From NCBI GenBank assembly GCA_903970575.1, contig CAJCJC010000443.1, forward strand, positions 1 to 7,960: a DNA stretch of 7,960 bases, written 5' to 3'. A model generated the notes under the pieces. The model saw nothing but the letters and a program-made list of their open reading frames with translations, ran no database searches and was not told the origin of the DNA. Origin of the DNA: Alphaproteobacteria bacterium (lineage in GTDB: Bacteria; Pseudomonadota; Alphaproteobacteria; BOG-932; Roseiterribacteraceae). Shown here in pieces: positions 1 to 7,332 of this stretch; position 1 is the stretch's first letter, and every line of letters starts with the position of its first letter. The translations under genes and the position numbers were made by a program.

Positions 1-485
1 GCGATGATTTTGAGGTCGGGGGCCGCCATACTGAACTCGATCAAGGCGCGGCGCATGTGATAATCGGCGGTGACGAGCCGCATGCTATGGAAATGATTGG
101 CGCGCATCCAGTCGACCGTCTCCACCGAGTTTCCGAACGTGTCGCCCGCCGTGTCGCCAAGGTCAATGCGCGATGCAAGATTAGGGTCGGGCGGCGCCGA
201 GCCTGAGAGCGTCCGGTCGAGTTTCAGTAATTCCGGCACCCCCACGCCAGGATGGACTCCGGATACGAGCAGGCGCTGCGCCTTTCCGGCCTCCAGAAGG
301 GCCAGGCCCGTCGACACGCGGTCGCCGCCGCCGGTCAGAACCACGATGGCGTCCGTACGCGATGTATCGTCGGTCGGCGGTGGCAGGTGGCCCGCGAATC
401 GTACGAAGCCGATCGCGATCGGCAGCAGCATCGCCGCCATTACCAGCAAGACCCGCAGAAGATGGCCAAGTATCGTCTTGGTCAC
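1..485 (-). CDS. YdcF-family (DUF218) envelope protein, C-terminus beyond window edge
   Basis: Seen: a minus-strand frame opening with GTG at 485-483 and running off the left edge (161 codons visible). The N-terminus has one hydrophobic segment (about residues 8-30), followed by a Rossmann-like domain with DAIVVLTGGGDRVSTG (about 45-60), a strand LLVSG (about 73-77), and a GDTFGNSVETVDWM stretch (about 113-126) followed by LVTADYHMRRA. Known: the glycine-rich LTGG turn and the T..N..E motif are typical of DUF218/YdcF/SanA/ElyC proteins, membrane-anchored proteins linked to envelope integrity in enterobacteria; the biochemical activity of most members is unknown. Context: GTG overlaps the ftsX stop (GTGA), suggesting translational coupling. 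An in-frame ATG at 440-438 is a less likely start because it would remove part of the membrane segment. The family call is fairly firm; substrate and function are open. Confidence 0.85.
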   Translation of the reverse strand, partial: MTKTILGHLLRVLLVMAAMLLPIAIGFVRFAGHLPPPTDDTSRTDAIVVLTGGGDRVSTGLALLEAGKAQRLLVSGVHPGVGVPELLKLDRTLSGSAPPDPNLASRIDLGDTAGDTFGNSVETVDWMRANHFHSMRLVTADYHMRRALIEFSMAAPDLKII

Positions 486-1372
486 GGCAGCCGGCGAACC
501 AGCGCCCAGGCTGTCAGCTGCGCCATCAAGGCCGAGATCAGAACCGCGCCGATCGGCACTGCCGCGAGCGCCGCCCAATCCAGCGGTTCCAGCCGCATGC
601 GCGGAAGCAAGGGGGCAACCGCCATTCCCTGCCGCACCAGGACCGCGCCCGCCCCGGCCGCAAGCATCACGCCCAAAATGGCGCCGACGATGGACGATCG
701 CAGCGCGTCGATCTGAAACTGGCGCATGATATAGAGATCGCTGGCGCCGATCCTGTGCAGCAATTCTATCTCGGGCCGATTGATCGCCAGGCGCGCGCGC
801 GCCGCTGTCGCGACCGTCAAGGTCGCGGCGATGACAATAATGGCGAACATGGCGAGGCCCAGCATCTCACCGGCGCCCGCCAGTTGCGTCAGGTCACCGA
901 TCCAGCGCCCGTGATCGTCAAGTTTGGCGCCGGGCGCCTGCTTGCCGAGCATACCGGCCACGACGCTGAATTGCGGCGGGTTGGCCGGGTCGAGCCGAAT
1001 ATCGATCAGGATCGGCAGCGGTAATTCCCGGATGGCCTCCGTGTCGCCAAGCCATGGCTGGAGCAGTTGGCGCACTTTATCCGGCGCCACGATTTGAGCA
1101 TCGAGAATGCCTGGAATTGTCCGCAACACGGAGACGACTCGCGCGCCATCGCCGTCATGCGCCACCGAATCCGTATCCGAATTGCCGGGCTCTTCGCCTG
1201 TCAGTTCAACCGTCCACCGATTGGCCAACGCGTCGCGCCAATCCAGATCCACATGGCGCAGAGCCGCCGCCGCCGCCAGCGCGGCGATGGCCAGTGCGAC
1301 CATTAGGGCCGTCACCGCCAGTGACAATGTTCTGATAGCCCGGGTCTCGGGTTGGAGAGGAATGCGCGGCAT
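482..1372 (-). CDS. ftsX: Cell division permease FtsX
   Basis: Membrane subunit of the FtsEX complex, a type VII ABC (mechanotransmission) system at the division septum that signals from cytoplasmic FtsE to periplasmic peptidoglycan hydrolase activators. Seen: 296 residues with the classic FtsX topology: one helix near the N-terminus (about 16-38), a large periplasmic domain (about 39-165), then three helices (about 166-188, 226-247, 266-291). The cytoplasmic segment PEIELLHRIGASDLYI (about 200-215) matches the family's coupling-helix motif before the third helix. The start ATG shares one base with the ftsE stop (TGATG), and the downstream gene overlaps the stop by 4 nt. The order ftsE-ftsX is universal for this pair. 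The periplasmic domain diverges most, as usual; which hydrolase activator it contacts cannot be read here. Confidence 0.95.
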   Translation of the reverse strand: MPRIPLQPETRAIRTLSLAVTALMVALAIAALAAAAALRHVDLDWRDALANRWTVELTGEEPGNSDTDSVAHDGDGARVVSVLRTIPGILDAQIVAPDKVRQLLQPWLGDTEAIRELPLPILIDIRLDPANPPQFSVVAGMLGKQAPGAKLDDHGRWIGDLTQLAGAGEMLGLAMFAIIVIAATLTVATAARARLAINRPEIELLHRIGASDLYIMRQFQIDALRSSIVGAILGVMLAAGAGAVLVRQGMAVAPLLPRMRLEPLDWAALAAVPIGAVLISALMAQLTAWALVRRLP

Positions 1373-2049
1373 CAGGCTTCCCGCTCCGCGACCGGAAATC
1401 GGACAAGCCGCCCATCCGCCAAATCGAGCCGCGCATGCGGAAATTGCCGCACGAGGGCGGGGTTGTGCGTCGCGATCACCACGGCCGCGCCCAGCCGGTT
1501 CAGTTCCTCGAAGAGGCGCATGATGCGATGGCCGGTTATCTCATCCAGGCTGCCGGTGGGCTCGTCCGCCAGGAGAATTCCGGGGCGGGTCACGACCGCG
1601 CGGGCGATCGCGACGCGCTGTTGTTCGCCACCCGCCAACCCCTGCGGGGCCGCATCGAGAATATCGCCAAGCCCCACCCATTCGAGGATTTCGGTGACGT
1701 CGCGCTTTATGTCTCGCTCCCGCTCGCCGGCAAGCCTGAGCGGGAGCGCCACGTTGTCGAAGACGGAAAGATGGGCGAGAAGACGAAAATCCTGAAAAAC
1801 GACGCCGATTTTGCGGCGCAGCCGCGCCAGCTTGCGGCGCGGCTGCGCCGTTGTCTCTTCTCCGAAAACAGAGAGACATCCCTGGGTCGGCCTCAGGCTG
1901 AGATGCATAAGATTCAGTAAGGTCGACTTGCCCGCGCCGCTCGCCCCGGTCAGGAAATGGAAACTGCCGGCTTCGAGCGTGATATTGACGCCATGCAATA
2001 TCTCGCGACCGCCGCCATACCGGAAGCCGGCGTTATCGAAACTGATCAT
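1372..2049 (-). CDS. ftsE: Cell division ATP-binding protein FtsE
   Basis: ATPase subunit of FtsEX. Seen: 225 residues, normal family length, with all ABC motifs: Walker A GASGAGKST (35-43), Q-loop Gln86 in VVFQDFRLL, signature LAGGEQQR (138-145), Walker B ILLADE (158-163, catalytic Glu163), D-loop SLD (167-169) and H-loop His195 in IATH. The VFQDFRLL segment and the immediately following ftsX separate FtsE from LolD/MacB-type relatives. Odd: the signature has Ala139 where LSGGE is the usual form. Start: ATG at 2049-2047 fits the usual FtsE N-terminus (MI.F.N...RY); a weak GAG lies about 6-8 nt upstream. The gene begins 31 nt after the TIGR02302 protein stop, with a small hairpin between, so co-transcription is likely. 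The last base of its stop is the first base of the ftsX ATG, supporting coupled, stoichiometric synthesis. Confidence 0.95.
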   Translation of the reverse strand: MISFDNAGFRYGGGREILHGVNITLEAGSFHFLTGASGAGKSTLLNLMHLSLRPTQGCLSVFGEETTAQPRRKLARLRRKIGVVFQDFRLLAHLSVFDNVALPLRLAGERERDIKRDVTEILEWVGLGDILDAAPQGLAGGEQQRVAIARAVVTRPGILLADEPTGSLDEITGHRIMRLFEELNRLGAAVVIATHNPALVRQFPHARLDLADGRLVRFPVAEREA

Positions 2050-2083
2050 GGCGACTCGGCCTCACGGACTCGGGTAGTCGCTA
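2050..2083 (-). other. Short inverted repeat before ftsE start
   Basis: On the minus-strand transcript, GCGACT (2081-2076) can pair perfectly with AGTCGC (2056-2051), a 6-bp stem with a 19-nt loop. The stem includes the last base of the TIGR02302 stop codon and ends one base before the ftsE ATG. The GAGG sequence lies in the loop. The 7-base sequence gactcgg also occurs twice here on the plus strand (2053-2059 and 2067-2073). There is no U-tract, so this is not a terminator. It could tune ftsE translation or be chance. Confidence 0.3.
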
Positions 2084-4429
2084 GTATTGTTGCAGCAGCC
2101 GGTTCAGGTAGTCGAGTTCTGGCCTTGGCCGTTCGCGTTCTCCGGCTCGCTGACGTAACTCTTCAAGGATCGCGCGCGAGCGCTGCATTTCCCGGTCGGT
2201 CGGAACCTTCACGCTACTGCCCTTGTCGAAACGGGCGCGTCCCAGGGGATCGCGGTCGCCATCGCCGTCGCCCTTCATCTCCGTGCCTTCGCCTTGCTGG
2301 GCTAGCTGCTCGGAAAGGCTCTTGGCGGCCTGATCGAGTTGTTGCGCGGCCTCTTCCTGGTCACCCTTGGCGTTTCCCTTGGCGCCGCGCTGCAGCGACT
2401 TCGTGGCGCCGCGCATCGCCTTGTCGGCCGCGCCCATCGATTGCGGGATGTTGCCCATCGCCTCGCCGACGTCGCGCGCCGCATTGCCGAGCGATTGGCG
2501 GAGCGCTTCCTGCTGCTCCGCCGCGTTCGCTTCGCCGCCTTTTTCAATGTCCCGCTGCTTCTTCGCGAGCGCCTTCAACTCTTCAAGGGATTTTTCGCCC
2601 TGGGGGTTGGCTTTGCCTGGCGTCTGGCCCGCGCGCAGATTTTCCAGCATGGATTTGATGTCATCCAGCATCGCCTGCGCGGCGTCGCGGGAGCCGTTCT
2701 CGGCCATATCGCCTATTTTATCGATTTGCCGATCGAGGTCCCCGGGCTGAACCACCCGCGCATTGGGATCGACAGCCTGTTCGGCCTGGGCCGACTGTCC
2801 CTGCTTCTGACGTAGATTTTCCTCCATCGCCTGGATATCGCGATTCAGCGCCTCCTTGAGCTGTTGGGTCAGCCGGGCGATCTCGGACGAGGTCGACTTA
2901 GGATCCTTCAAGGCTTTTTCCAGAGCGTCCTCGGCGCTGCGCAGCGCGCGTTCGGCCTCCGGCCTGTCGCCATCCTCGATTTTGAGCGCCGCGTTCCAAA
3001 GCAAATCCTCAACCGTGTCTACCGGGCGATCCATATCCTGGGCGAGAAGCCTTGCTTCCTCGGTCGCCGCCCTCAGCGCCAGGTAGACGCTGTAGTCGCC
3101 TCTAAAAAGATCGGGATGGTTGGCGATGTCCCAAAGCTGCGCCGCGACGCGGAATCGTGGGATGTCCGACAGGATAATGTGTTTCCTGGCCGCGACGATC
3201 GCCTGCGCCGTCGGGTCGATAAACGCGCGCTCCGGCAGGATCAGCGGCATTTCCGCGCTTTCGCTTTGCTGGCCGGCGGTATCGGTCGCCACAAGCCGGC
3301 CGATGACGGCCATTCCGGCCCAGGGATGTTCGGTCAAATCCTGATAGCTGCTCGCCCGCAGCGTCTTCACATTCTGACCCGATGTGAGCACTACGTCGAT
3401 CGGGTCGGCCGCGATATTGGGATGACCGGGGGCCAGAATCAGCCGAAGATCGACCGATGCGACACCGTAATCGTCGTTAGCGTCATATTCCACGCGCAAC
3501 GCGCCCGATTGCATCATCGTTGGCCGGCTCGCGAACGCGACGACCGGCGGGTTGTCCGGAACGATCCCGATCGGCCAGCTCGCCAGCGTCGACCAGCCGC
3601 GCCGGATTGCGATCTCTCCCGGCTCCGTCAATAGCGTGGACAGCGAGAAACCGCCGCCGTCGATCGCCTTGAAATCGATGCGCCGACCGCCCTCGGTCAG
3701 ATGCGGGACATGCTTGCCGTCGGAAACATGGACCTCCAGGGTGCTGCCCACGGGAACGGAAACGGTTTGCTTGTCCCCAGGATTCAGCAGTATCGGCGCA
3801 AGCCCGGTATAGGATGGCGGTTTGATCCAGGCTTCGATTGGGATCGCGATCGCCGACTCCGAAAACCGCGGGATCAAGGACTCGGCGATGCGCTGACCAG
3901 TCCTGGGCCCGGCGACCAGGATGGCAAGCACGAGCGTCACGCATACCAGCAGGCGCAGCGCCCATGGGTCGCGCGCGGGAAGACCGGGCCGCGGGCCCGA
4001 CATCCGTAACCGGGCGATCTCGGCGCGACGGCGCTGCTGATGGATGCGCCACAGCGCCATCGTCGTTTGGCTGGGTTCGCCGGCCGGACGGTCTTCAAGC
4101 TGTTCGAAGGGGCGGTGCTTTAGCCCGCTATCCTGTTCCAGGCGGCGCAGGGCGTCGAAGCGAGACGGCGCCGCCAAACTCCGCAGGCCCTGGCGGATGA
4201 GATAGAAAACGCCGCCGGCGAAGGCGATCAGCGCGATGACATGAAGCTGCGGCGGCAGGGCCTGGGGAACGCCGAGCAGGGCGATGACGCCAAAGGCGCC
4301 AATCAGCGTCGCCGCCGGCCAGAACGCGCGGGCGCCGGATTCAAACCATAACGTCGCCGCGGCCCACGACGTGAAAAGGGACTGCCGTGAAAACCTTGGT
4401 AGCCGCCTATCCATTTCGGCCGTATCCAT
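2081..4429 (-). CDS. TIGR02302/DUF4175 family membrane protein of unknown function
   Basis: Seen: 782 residues. Three hydrophobic helices (about 36-55, 62-82, 158-175) precede a long soluble part. This contains WIKPPSYTG (201-209), PDNPPVV (291-297) and DANDDYGV (316-323), which look like beta-sandwich repeats, and then a helical, Gln/Ala/Glu/Lys-rich stretch (about 490-715) with strong coiled-coil character. The end has DPLGR (727-731) and a conserved-looking tail EELRQRAGERERPRPELDYLNRLL (split here: EELRQRAGERER then PRPELDYLNRLL, about 755-779). Known: these features define TIGR02302 (DUF4175), alphaproteobacterial proteins of roughly 800-850 residues with N-terminal helices and a Gln-rich C-terminal region, predicted to be outside the membrane; function is not established. 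Context: 33 nt after lysA and 31 nt before ftsE, hence probably in their operon. Start: ATG at 4429 has no good ribosome site; Met6 is an alternative. A role with FtsEX in the envelope is inference only. Confidence 0.9.
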   Translation of the reverse strand: MDTAEMDRRLPRFSRQSLFTSWAAATLWFESGARAFWPAATLIGAFGVIALLGVPQALPPQLHVIALIAFAGGVFYLIRQGLRSLAAPSRFDALRRLEQDSGLKHRPFEQLEDRPAGEPSQTTMALWRIHQQRRRAEIARLRMSGPRPGLPARDPWALRLLVCVTLVLAILVAGPRTGQRIAESLIPRFSESAIAIPIEAWIKPPSYTGLAPILLNPGDKQTVSVPVGSTLEVHVSDGKHVPHLTEGGRRIDFKAIDGGGFSLSTLLTEPGEIAIRRGWSTLASWPIGIVPDNPPVVAFASRPTMMQSGALRVEYDANDDYGVASVDLRLILAPGHPNIAADPIDVVLTSGQNVKTLRASSYQDLTEHPWAGMAVIGRLVATDTAGQQSESAEMPLILPERAFIDPTAQAIVAARKHIILSDIPRFRVAAQLWDIANHPDLFRGDYSVYLALRAATEEARLLAQDMDRPVDTVEDLLWNAALKIEDGDRPEAERALRSAEDALEKALKDPKSTSSEIARLTQQLKEALNRDIQAMEENLRQKQGQSAQAEQAVDPNARVVQPGDLDRQIDKIGDMAENGSRDAAQAMLDDIKSMLENLRAGQTPGKANPQGEKSLEELKALAKKQRDIEKGGEANAAEQQEALRQSLGNAARDVGEAMGNIPQSMGAADKAMRGATKSLQRGAKGNAKGDQEEAAQQLDQAAKSLSEQLAQQGEGTEMKGDGDGDRDPLGRARFDKGSSVKVPTDREMQRSRAILEELRQRAGERERPRPELDYLNRLLQQY

Positions 4430-4437
4430 AATGAGAG

Positions 4438-4450
4438 CCGCCCAGGGCGG
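4438..4450 (-). other. Small GC-rich palindrome upstream of the TIGR02302 gene start
   Basis: CCGCCCAGGGCGG is a perfect palindrome around a central base. In RNA it could form a 5-bp stem with a 3-nt loop. It lies in the 33-nt gap after lysA, and its near arm ends 8 nt before the ATG of the TIGR02302 gene, where a Shine-Dalgarno sequence would sit; no better ribosome site is visible. The following bases (CTCTCATT) are not a U-tract, so it is not a standard terminator. It may modulate translation or be chance. Confidence 0.25.
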
Positions 4451-4462
4451 GATTTATCGCGA

Positions 4463-5746
4463 TCATGCAATCTTTCGCTTCGGCGGCTTCAGCCAATCCG
4501 GTACGCGTTCATCGGCGAAGAGCGCTTCGATCGTTTGCCGATGCCGAATGATATCAAAGCGGCCGCCGCGCACAAGAATTTCCGCCGCCAGAGGCCGCGC
4601 GTTATAGGTGGACGACATGGAGGCGCCATAGGCTCCCGCGACGCCTATGGCGACTAGCTCATCCGCGGCGATCGGCGGCAGTAAGCGGCCGCGGGCGAAG
4701 ATGTCGCCGGTTTCGCACACGGGGCCCACCACGTCGACCGGCGTCAGCGTCGCGTCGCGCATGGCTTCGTTGACCGGCAGGATGGGGTGATAGGCTCCAT
4801 ACAGGCTTGGGCGCATCAAATCGTTCATGCCGGAATCGAGGATCAGAATATCCGCTTCGCCCCCCGCCTTGCGATAGATCACTTGGCTCAGCAGAATGCC
4901 GGCCGACGCCACGATCGAACGGCCCGGTTCGATCGCCAGATGGCAGCCGAGATCGCCCAATGTTTCCTGGACGATGGTCGCGTAGTCGGTCAGCGAGGGG
5001 GGCGTCTCGTCATTGTACTGCACGCCGATTCCGCCGCCGAGATCGAGAGTTTTGATCACGAGTCCGCTTGCTCGCAGCGCGCGGACCAGTTCGGCCAGCC
5101 TGCCATAGGCGGCTCGGTAGGGGGCAAGGTCGGTCAATTGCGATCCGATATGAACCGCCAGACCGACAGGTTCGACCCCTTGCAGGTTCGCGGCGCGCCG
5201 ATACAGCGACGCTATCTCGTCATAAGGGACGCCGAATTTATCGCCGCGCTTGCCGGTCGATATCTTCTCATGCGTATGGGCGTCGACATCGGGGTTGACC
5301 CTGATCGCGATGGGCTGGCGTTTCCCCAACTTGCGCGCGACCTGGTCCAGTGCGTCCAGTTCCGGCGCGGATTCGATGTTGATCTGAGCGATGCCGGCCG
5401 ATACGGCGGCGGTCAGTTCGTCACGCGTCTTGCCGACGCCCGAAAACACGATCTTGTCCGGCGTCATGCCGACCTTGAGAGCCCTGCGCAGTTCGCCGAG
5501 CGATACGATATCGGCGCCCGCGCCCAACCCCGCCAGCAGGGAGACCACCGCGAGAGCGCCATTGGCTTTCAGCGCGAAATGGATGGCGACGTCACGACCC
5601 GCGAAGGCGTCCGCATAGGCGTGGTAATTATCCTCGATCGCGGACGCGGAATAGACATAGGTCGGCGCGCCGACTTCGGCCGCGATATCCGGAAGGGCGA
5701 CTCCCTCCGCGTGCAGGACGCCGTCGCGATACTGAAAATAGCTCAA
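4463..5746 (-). CDS. lysA: Diaminopimelate decarboxylase
   Basis: Cytoplasmic PLP enzyme that decarboxylates meso-diaminopimelate to L-lysine, the last step of lysine synthesis; its substrate is also a peptidoglycan building block. Seen: 427 residues, normal length, fold III (alanine-racemase-like barrel plus C-terminal beta domain). Motifs: PLP lysine Lys60 in FALKAN; HIGSQ (199-203); glycine loop LDLGGGIG (234-241); EPGR (273-276) binding the PLP phosphate; substrate residues Arg312 and Tyr316 in MRPSLYGAYH; catalytic Cys344 in CETGD (344-348); Tyr381 in YNARP. Start: TTG at 5746-5744, which gives the usual N-terminal form ([14 protein letters not shown]) and overlaps the lipoprotein stop in TTGA; no in-frame ATG suits better. 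The rare start and 4-nt overlap suggest translation depends on the gene upstream. The next gene follows after 33 nt. All active-site residues are present. Confidence 0.97.
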   Translation of the reverse strand: MSYFQYRDGVLHAEGVALPDIAAEVGAPTYVYSASAIEDNYHAYADAFAGRDVAIHFALKANGALAVVSLLAGLGAGADIVSLGELRRALKVGMTPDKIVFSGVGKTRDELTAAVSAGIAQINIESAPELDALDQVARKLGKRQPIAIRVNPDVDAHTHEKISTGKRGDKFGVPYDEIASLYRRAANLQGVEPVGLAVHIGSQLTDLAPYRAAYGRLAELVRALRASGLVIKTLDLGGGIGVQYNDETPPSLTDYATIVQETLGDLGCHLAIEPGRSIVASAGILLSQVIYRKAGGEADILILDSGMNDLMRPSLYGAYHPILPVNEAMRDATLTPVDVVGPVCETGDIFARGRLLPPIAADELVAIGVAGAYGASMSSTYNARPLAAEILVRGGRFDIIRHRQTIEALFADERVPDWLKPPKRKIA

Positions 5747-5892
5747 AGATGGGTGTCCGGAGAATCGGGCGGCGGGTAATGCTTGGGGTATTGCTCGTGC
5801 GAACCCTCGGGCGGATCGAGATAGCGCGGGCGCTTGCCGCAGCCCGTCAGGCCGAGCGCGACCAGAACCAGCATACAGGCGGCGATTCTCAT
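5743..5892 (-). CDS. Small LptM/YifL-like lipoprotein
   Basis: Seen: a 49-residue ORF, ATG at 5892-5890, TGA at 5745-5743. The signal peptide has Arg2, a hydrophobic core (about 4-15) and lipobox LTGC with Cys18 as the lipidated residue. The mature part is only 32 residues, starts [11 protein letters not shown], and is proline-, tyrosine- and histidine-rich ([11 protein letters not shown]). Known: short lipoproteins starting CG+(K/R) and followed by a proline-rich tail belong to the LptM/YifL-type lipoprotein-attachment family. In E. coli, LptM binds the LptD/E translocon and aids oxidative maturation of LptD. In many Proteobacteria such a gene lies next to lysA, as here. Context: it overlaps the argH stop by 4 nt (ATGA) and the lysA TTG by 4 nt (TTGA), so it bridges two biosynthetic genes. 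The lipoprotein call is firm; LptM function is inferred from family resemblance and position, and the alphaproteobacterial form may differ. Confidence 0.85.
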   Translation of the reverse strand: MRIAACMLVLVALGLTGCGKRPRYLDPPEGSHEQYPKHYPPPDSPDTHL

Positions 5893-7331
5893 AGATACCT
5901 CGCGCGCGCCGCCAAAACCGCCTCGCGAACGCGCGCCGGCGCGGTTCCGCCCTCGCTCATCCGGCTGGCGACCGAAGCTTCCACGGTCAGCACGTCATAA
6001 ACCCGGCGGTCGATCGCCGGGAGGGCGGCCTGAAATTCATCGAGGGTGAGATCGGAAAGCTGCACGCCCCGGGTCTCCGCCTGCTTCACCAACCCACCCG
6101 CTACATGATGCGCCTGCCGGAAGGGAAGGCCCAGCGCACGGACCAGCCAATCCGCAAGATCGGTGGCCGTGACGAAGCCGCGATCGGCGGCAAGGCGCAT
6201 GGAATCCGCGTTCACGTTCATGTCGGCCACCATACAGGTCATCGCGGCGAGCGACAAAGCCAGCGTGTCCTCGGCGTCGAACACAGGCTCCTTATCCTCC
6301 TGCATGTCCTTCGAATAGGCGAGCGGCAAGCCCTTGAGCGCGATCAGCAATCCGTTGAGGTCGCCGACGATCCGGCCGGTCTTGGCGCGCACCAGCTCGG
6401 CCGCGTCGGGGTTGCGTTTTTGCGGCATGATCGAGCTGCCGGTGGTGAATCCATCGGACAGGCGGACGAAGGCGAACTGATCGGACGACCACAGCACCAG
6501 CTCCTCCGCGAAGCGCGAAAGATGAACCGCCAGGATCGCCGCCGTCGCCAGGTAATCCAACGCGAAATCGCGATCGGACACGGCGTCGATCGAATTCGCC
6601 GATGGGCGCGCGAAGCCGAGCGCGGTTGCGGCGGCCTGCCGGTCGATCGGGTAGGGGGAGCCCGCCAGGGCAGCCGCGCCCAAAGGGCAATCCTCGGCGC
6701 GCCCGATCGCGTCCACGACTCGGGCGCGGTCCCGGCCCAGCATTTCGACATAGGCCAGCAAATGATGCCCGAAGGTGACCGGCTGCGCGAGCTGAAGATG
6801 GGTGAAGCCCGGCATGATGGTCGCGGCGTGACTTTCCGCCTGCGCGATCAGCGCCGCTTGCAGCGCCTTGATGTCGGCGTCGAGCCGGGCCAGCGCGTTG
6901 CGGACCCAGAGTTTAAAGTCAGTCGCCACCTGATCGTTGCGCGACCGGGCGGTATGCAGCCGGCCAGCCGCGGGGCCAATCAGCTCGGCCAGACGCGATT
7001 CGATATTCATATGAATATCTTCCAGCTCGATCTTGAAATCGAACCTGCCTTCGGCGATCTCAGTTTCGATCGCGTCGAGCCCGGCCAGAATTGCCGCCGC
7101 GTCTTCCGCCGAGACGATTCCCTGGCTGGCGAGCATCGTCGCGTGCGCCCGCGATCCGGCGATATCTTCCCGCCACAGCTTGCGGTCAAAGCCGATAGAT
7201 GCATTGATCCGTCGCATGATCGCGGACGGTCCGGCCTCGAAACGGCCGCCCCACAGGCTGTTCGCGCCGTCCGAGTTTGGATGGTCCGCGTTTTTGGGCG
7301 CGGCCGATTTGGAAGTTGAGGGCGTTTTCAT
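5889..7331 (-). CDS. argH: Argininosuccinate lyase
   Basis: Cytoplasmic enzyme that splits argininosuccinate into arginine and fumarate, the last step of arginine synthesis; acts as a homotetramer of the fumarase/aspartase superfamily. Seen: 480 residues, about family length plus a short N-terminal tail (1-25). LWGGRF (26-31) marks the conserved beginning. The three superfamily active-site regions are present: HTARSRNDQ (126-134), [10 protein letters not shown] with His178 (175-184), and the signature [12 protein letters not shown] (298-309) carrying the catalytic serine. Start: ATG at 7331-7329. The frame stays open upstream to about 7538, but that part lies antisense to the thioredoxin gene and has no ArgH similarity. 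No other ATG, GTG or TTG lies between 7331 and LWGGRF. A Shine-Dalgarno sequence is not obvious. Its ATG overlaps that of the divergent gene, so its promoter must lie inside that gene. The stop overlaps the lipoprotein start. Confidence 0.97.
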   Translation of the reverse strand: MKTPSTSKSAAPKNADHPNSDGANSLWGGRFEAGPSAIMRRINASIGFDRKLWREDIAGSRAHATMLASQGIVSAEDAAAILAGLDAIETEIAEGRFDFKIELEDIHMNIESRLAELIGPAAGRLHTARSRNDQVATDFKLWVRNALARLDADIKALQAALIAQAESHAATIMPGFTHLQLAQPVTFGHHLLAYVEMLGRDRARVVDAIGRAEDCPLGAAALAGSPYPIDRQAAATALGFARPSANSIDAVSDRDFALDYLATAAILAVHLSRFAEELVLWSSDQFAFVRLSDGFTTGSSIMPQKRNPDAAELVRAKTGRIVGDLNGLLIALKGLPLAYSKDMQEDKEPVFDAEDTLALSLAAMTCMVADMNVNADSMRLAADRGFVTATDLADWLVRALGLPFRQAHHVAGGLVKQAETRGVQLSDLTLDEFQAALPAIDRRVYDVLTVEASVASRMSEGGTAPARVREAVLAARARYL

Positions 7332-7332
7332 G
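7318..7332 (+). promoter_or_regulatory. Ribosome binding site and start of the tlpA-like gene, overlapping argH start
   Basis: GAGGG at 7318-7322 lies 7 nt before ATG at 7330-7332, a good Shine-Dalgarno spacing, and supports this start over the internal ATG at 7408. The same CATG (7329-7332) carries the argH ATG on the other strand. The bases around it (about 7323-7362) are AT-richer than the rest of the window. I could not identify convincing -35/-10 boxes for either gene. Confidence 0.6.

Noticed and set aside
362..1024. Plus-strand open frames opposite ftsX and the YdcF-like gene
   Set aside because: Low-complexity Arg/Gly/His-rich translations antisense to genes with clear family motifs and overlapping start/stop junctions.
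2302..2815. Alternative frames on both strands within the Gln-rich part of the TIGR02302 gene
   Set aside because: They arise from the repetitive composition of the coiled-coil region; none has a ribosome site or a domain.
4438..4450. Intrinsic terminator splitting the operon after lysA
   Set aside because: The stem is only 5 bp with a 3-nt loop and no U-tract follows on the minus-strand transcript.
4787..5779. Open frame of 330 codons on the plus strand opposite lysA
   Set aside because: Shadow of lysA; the translation is rich in Arg, Asp and Gln with no motif, whereas lysA has every active-site residue.
6105..7319. Long open frame (404 codons) on the plus strand opposite argH
   Set aside because: Antisense to a clearly functional argH; such frames are common in GC-rich DNA. 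The translation is Arg/Gly/Gln-rich without recognisable domains.
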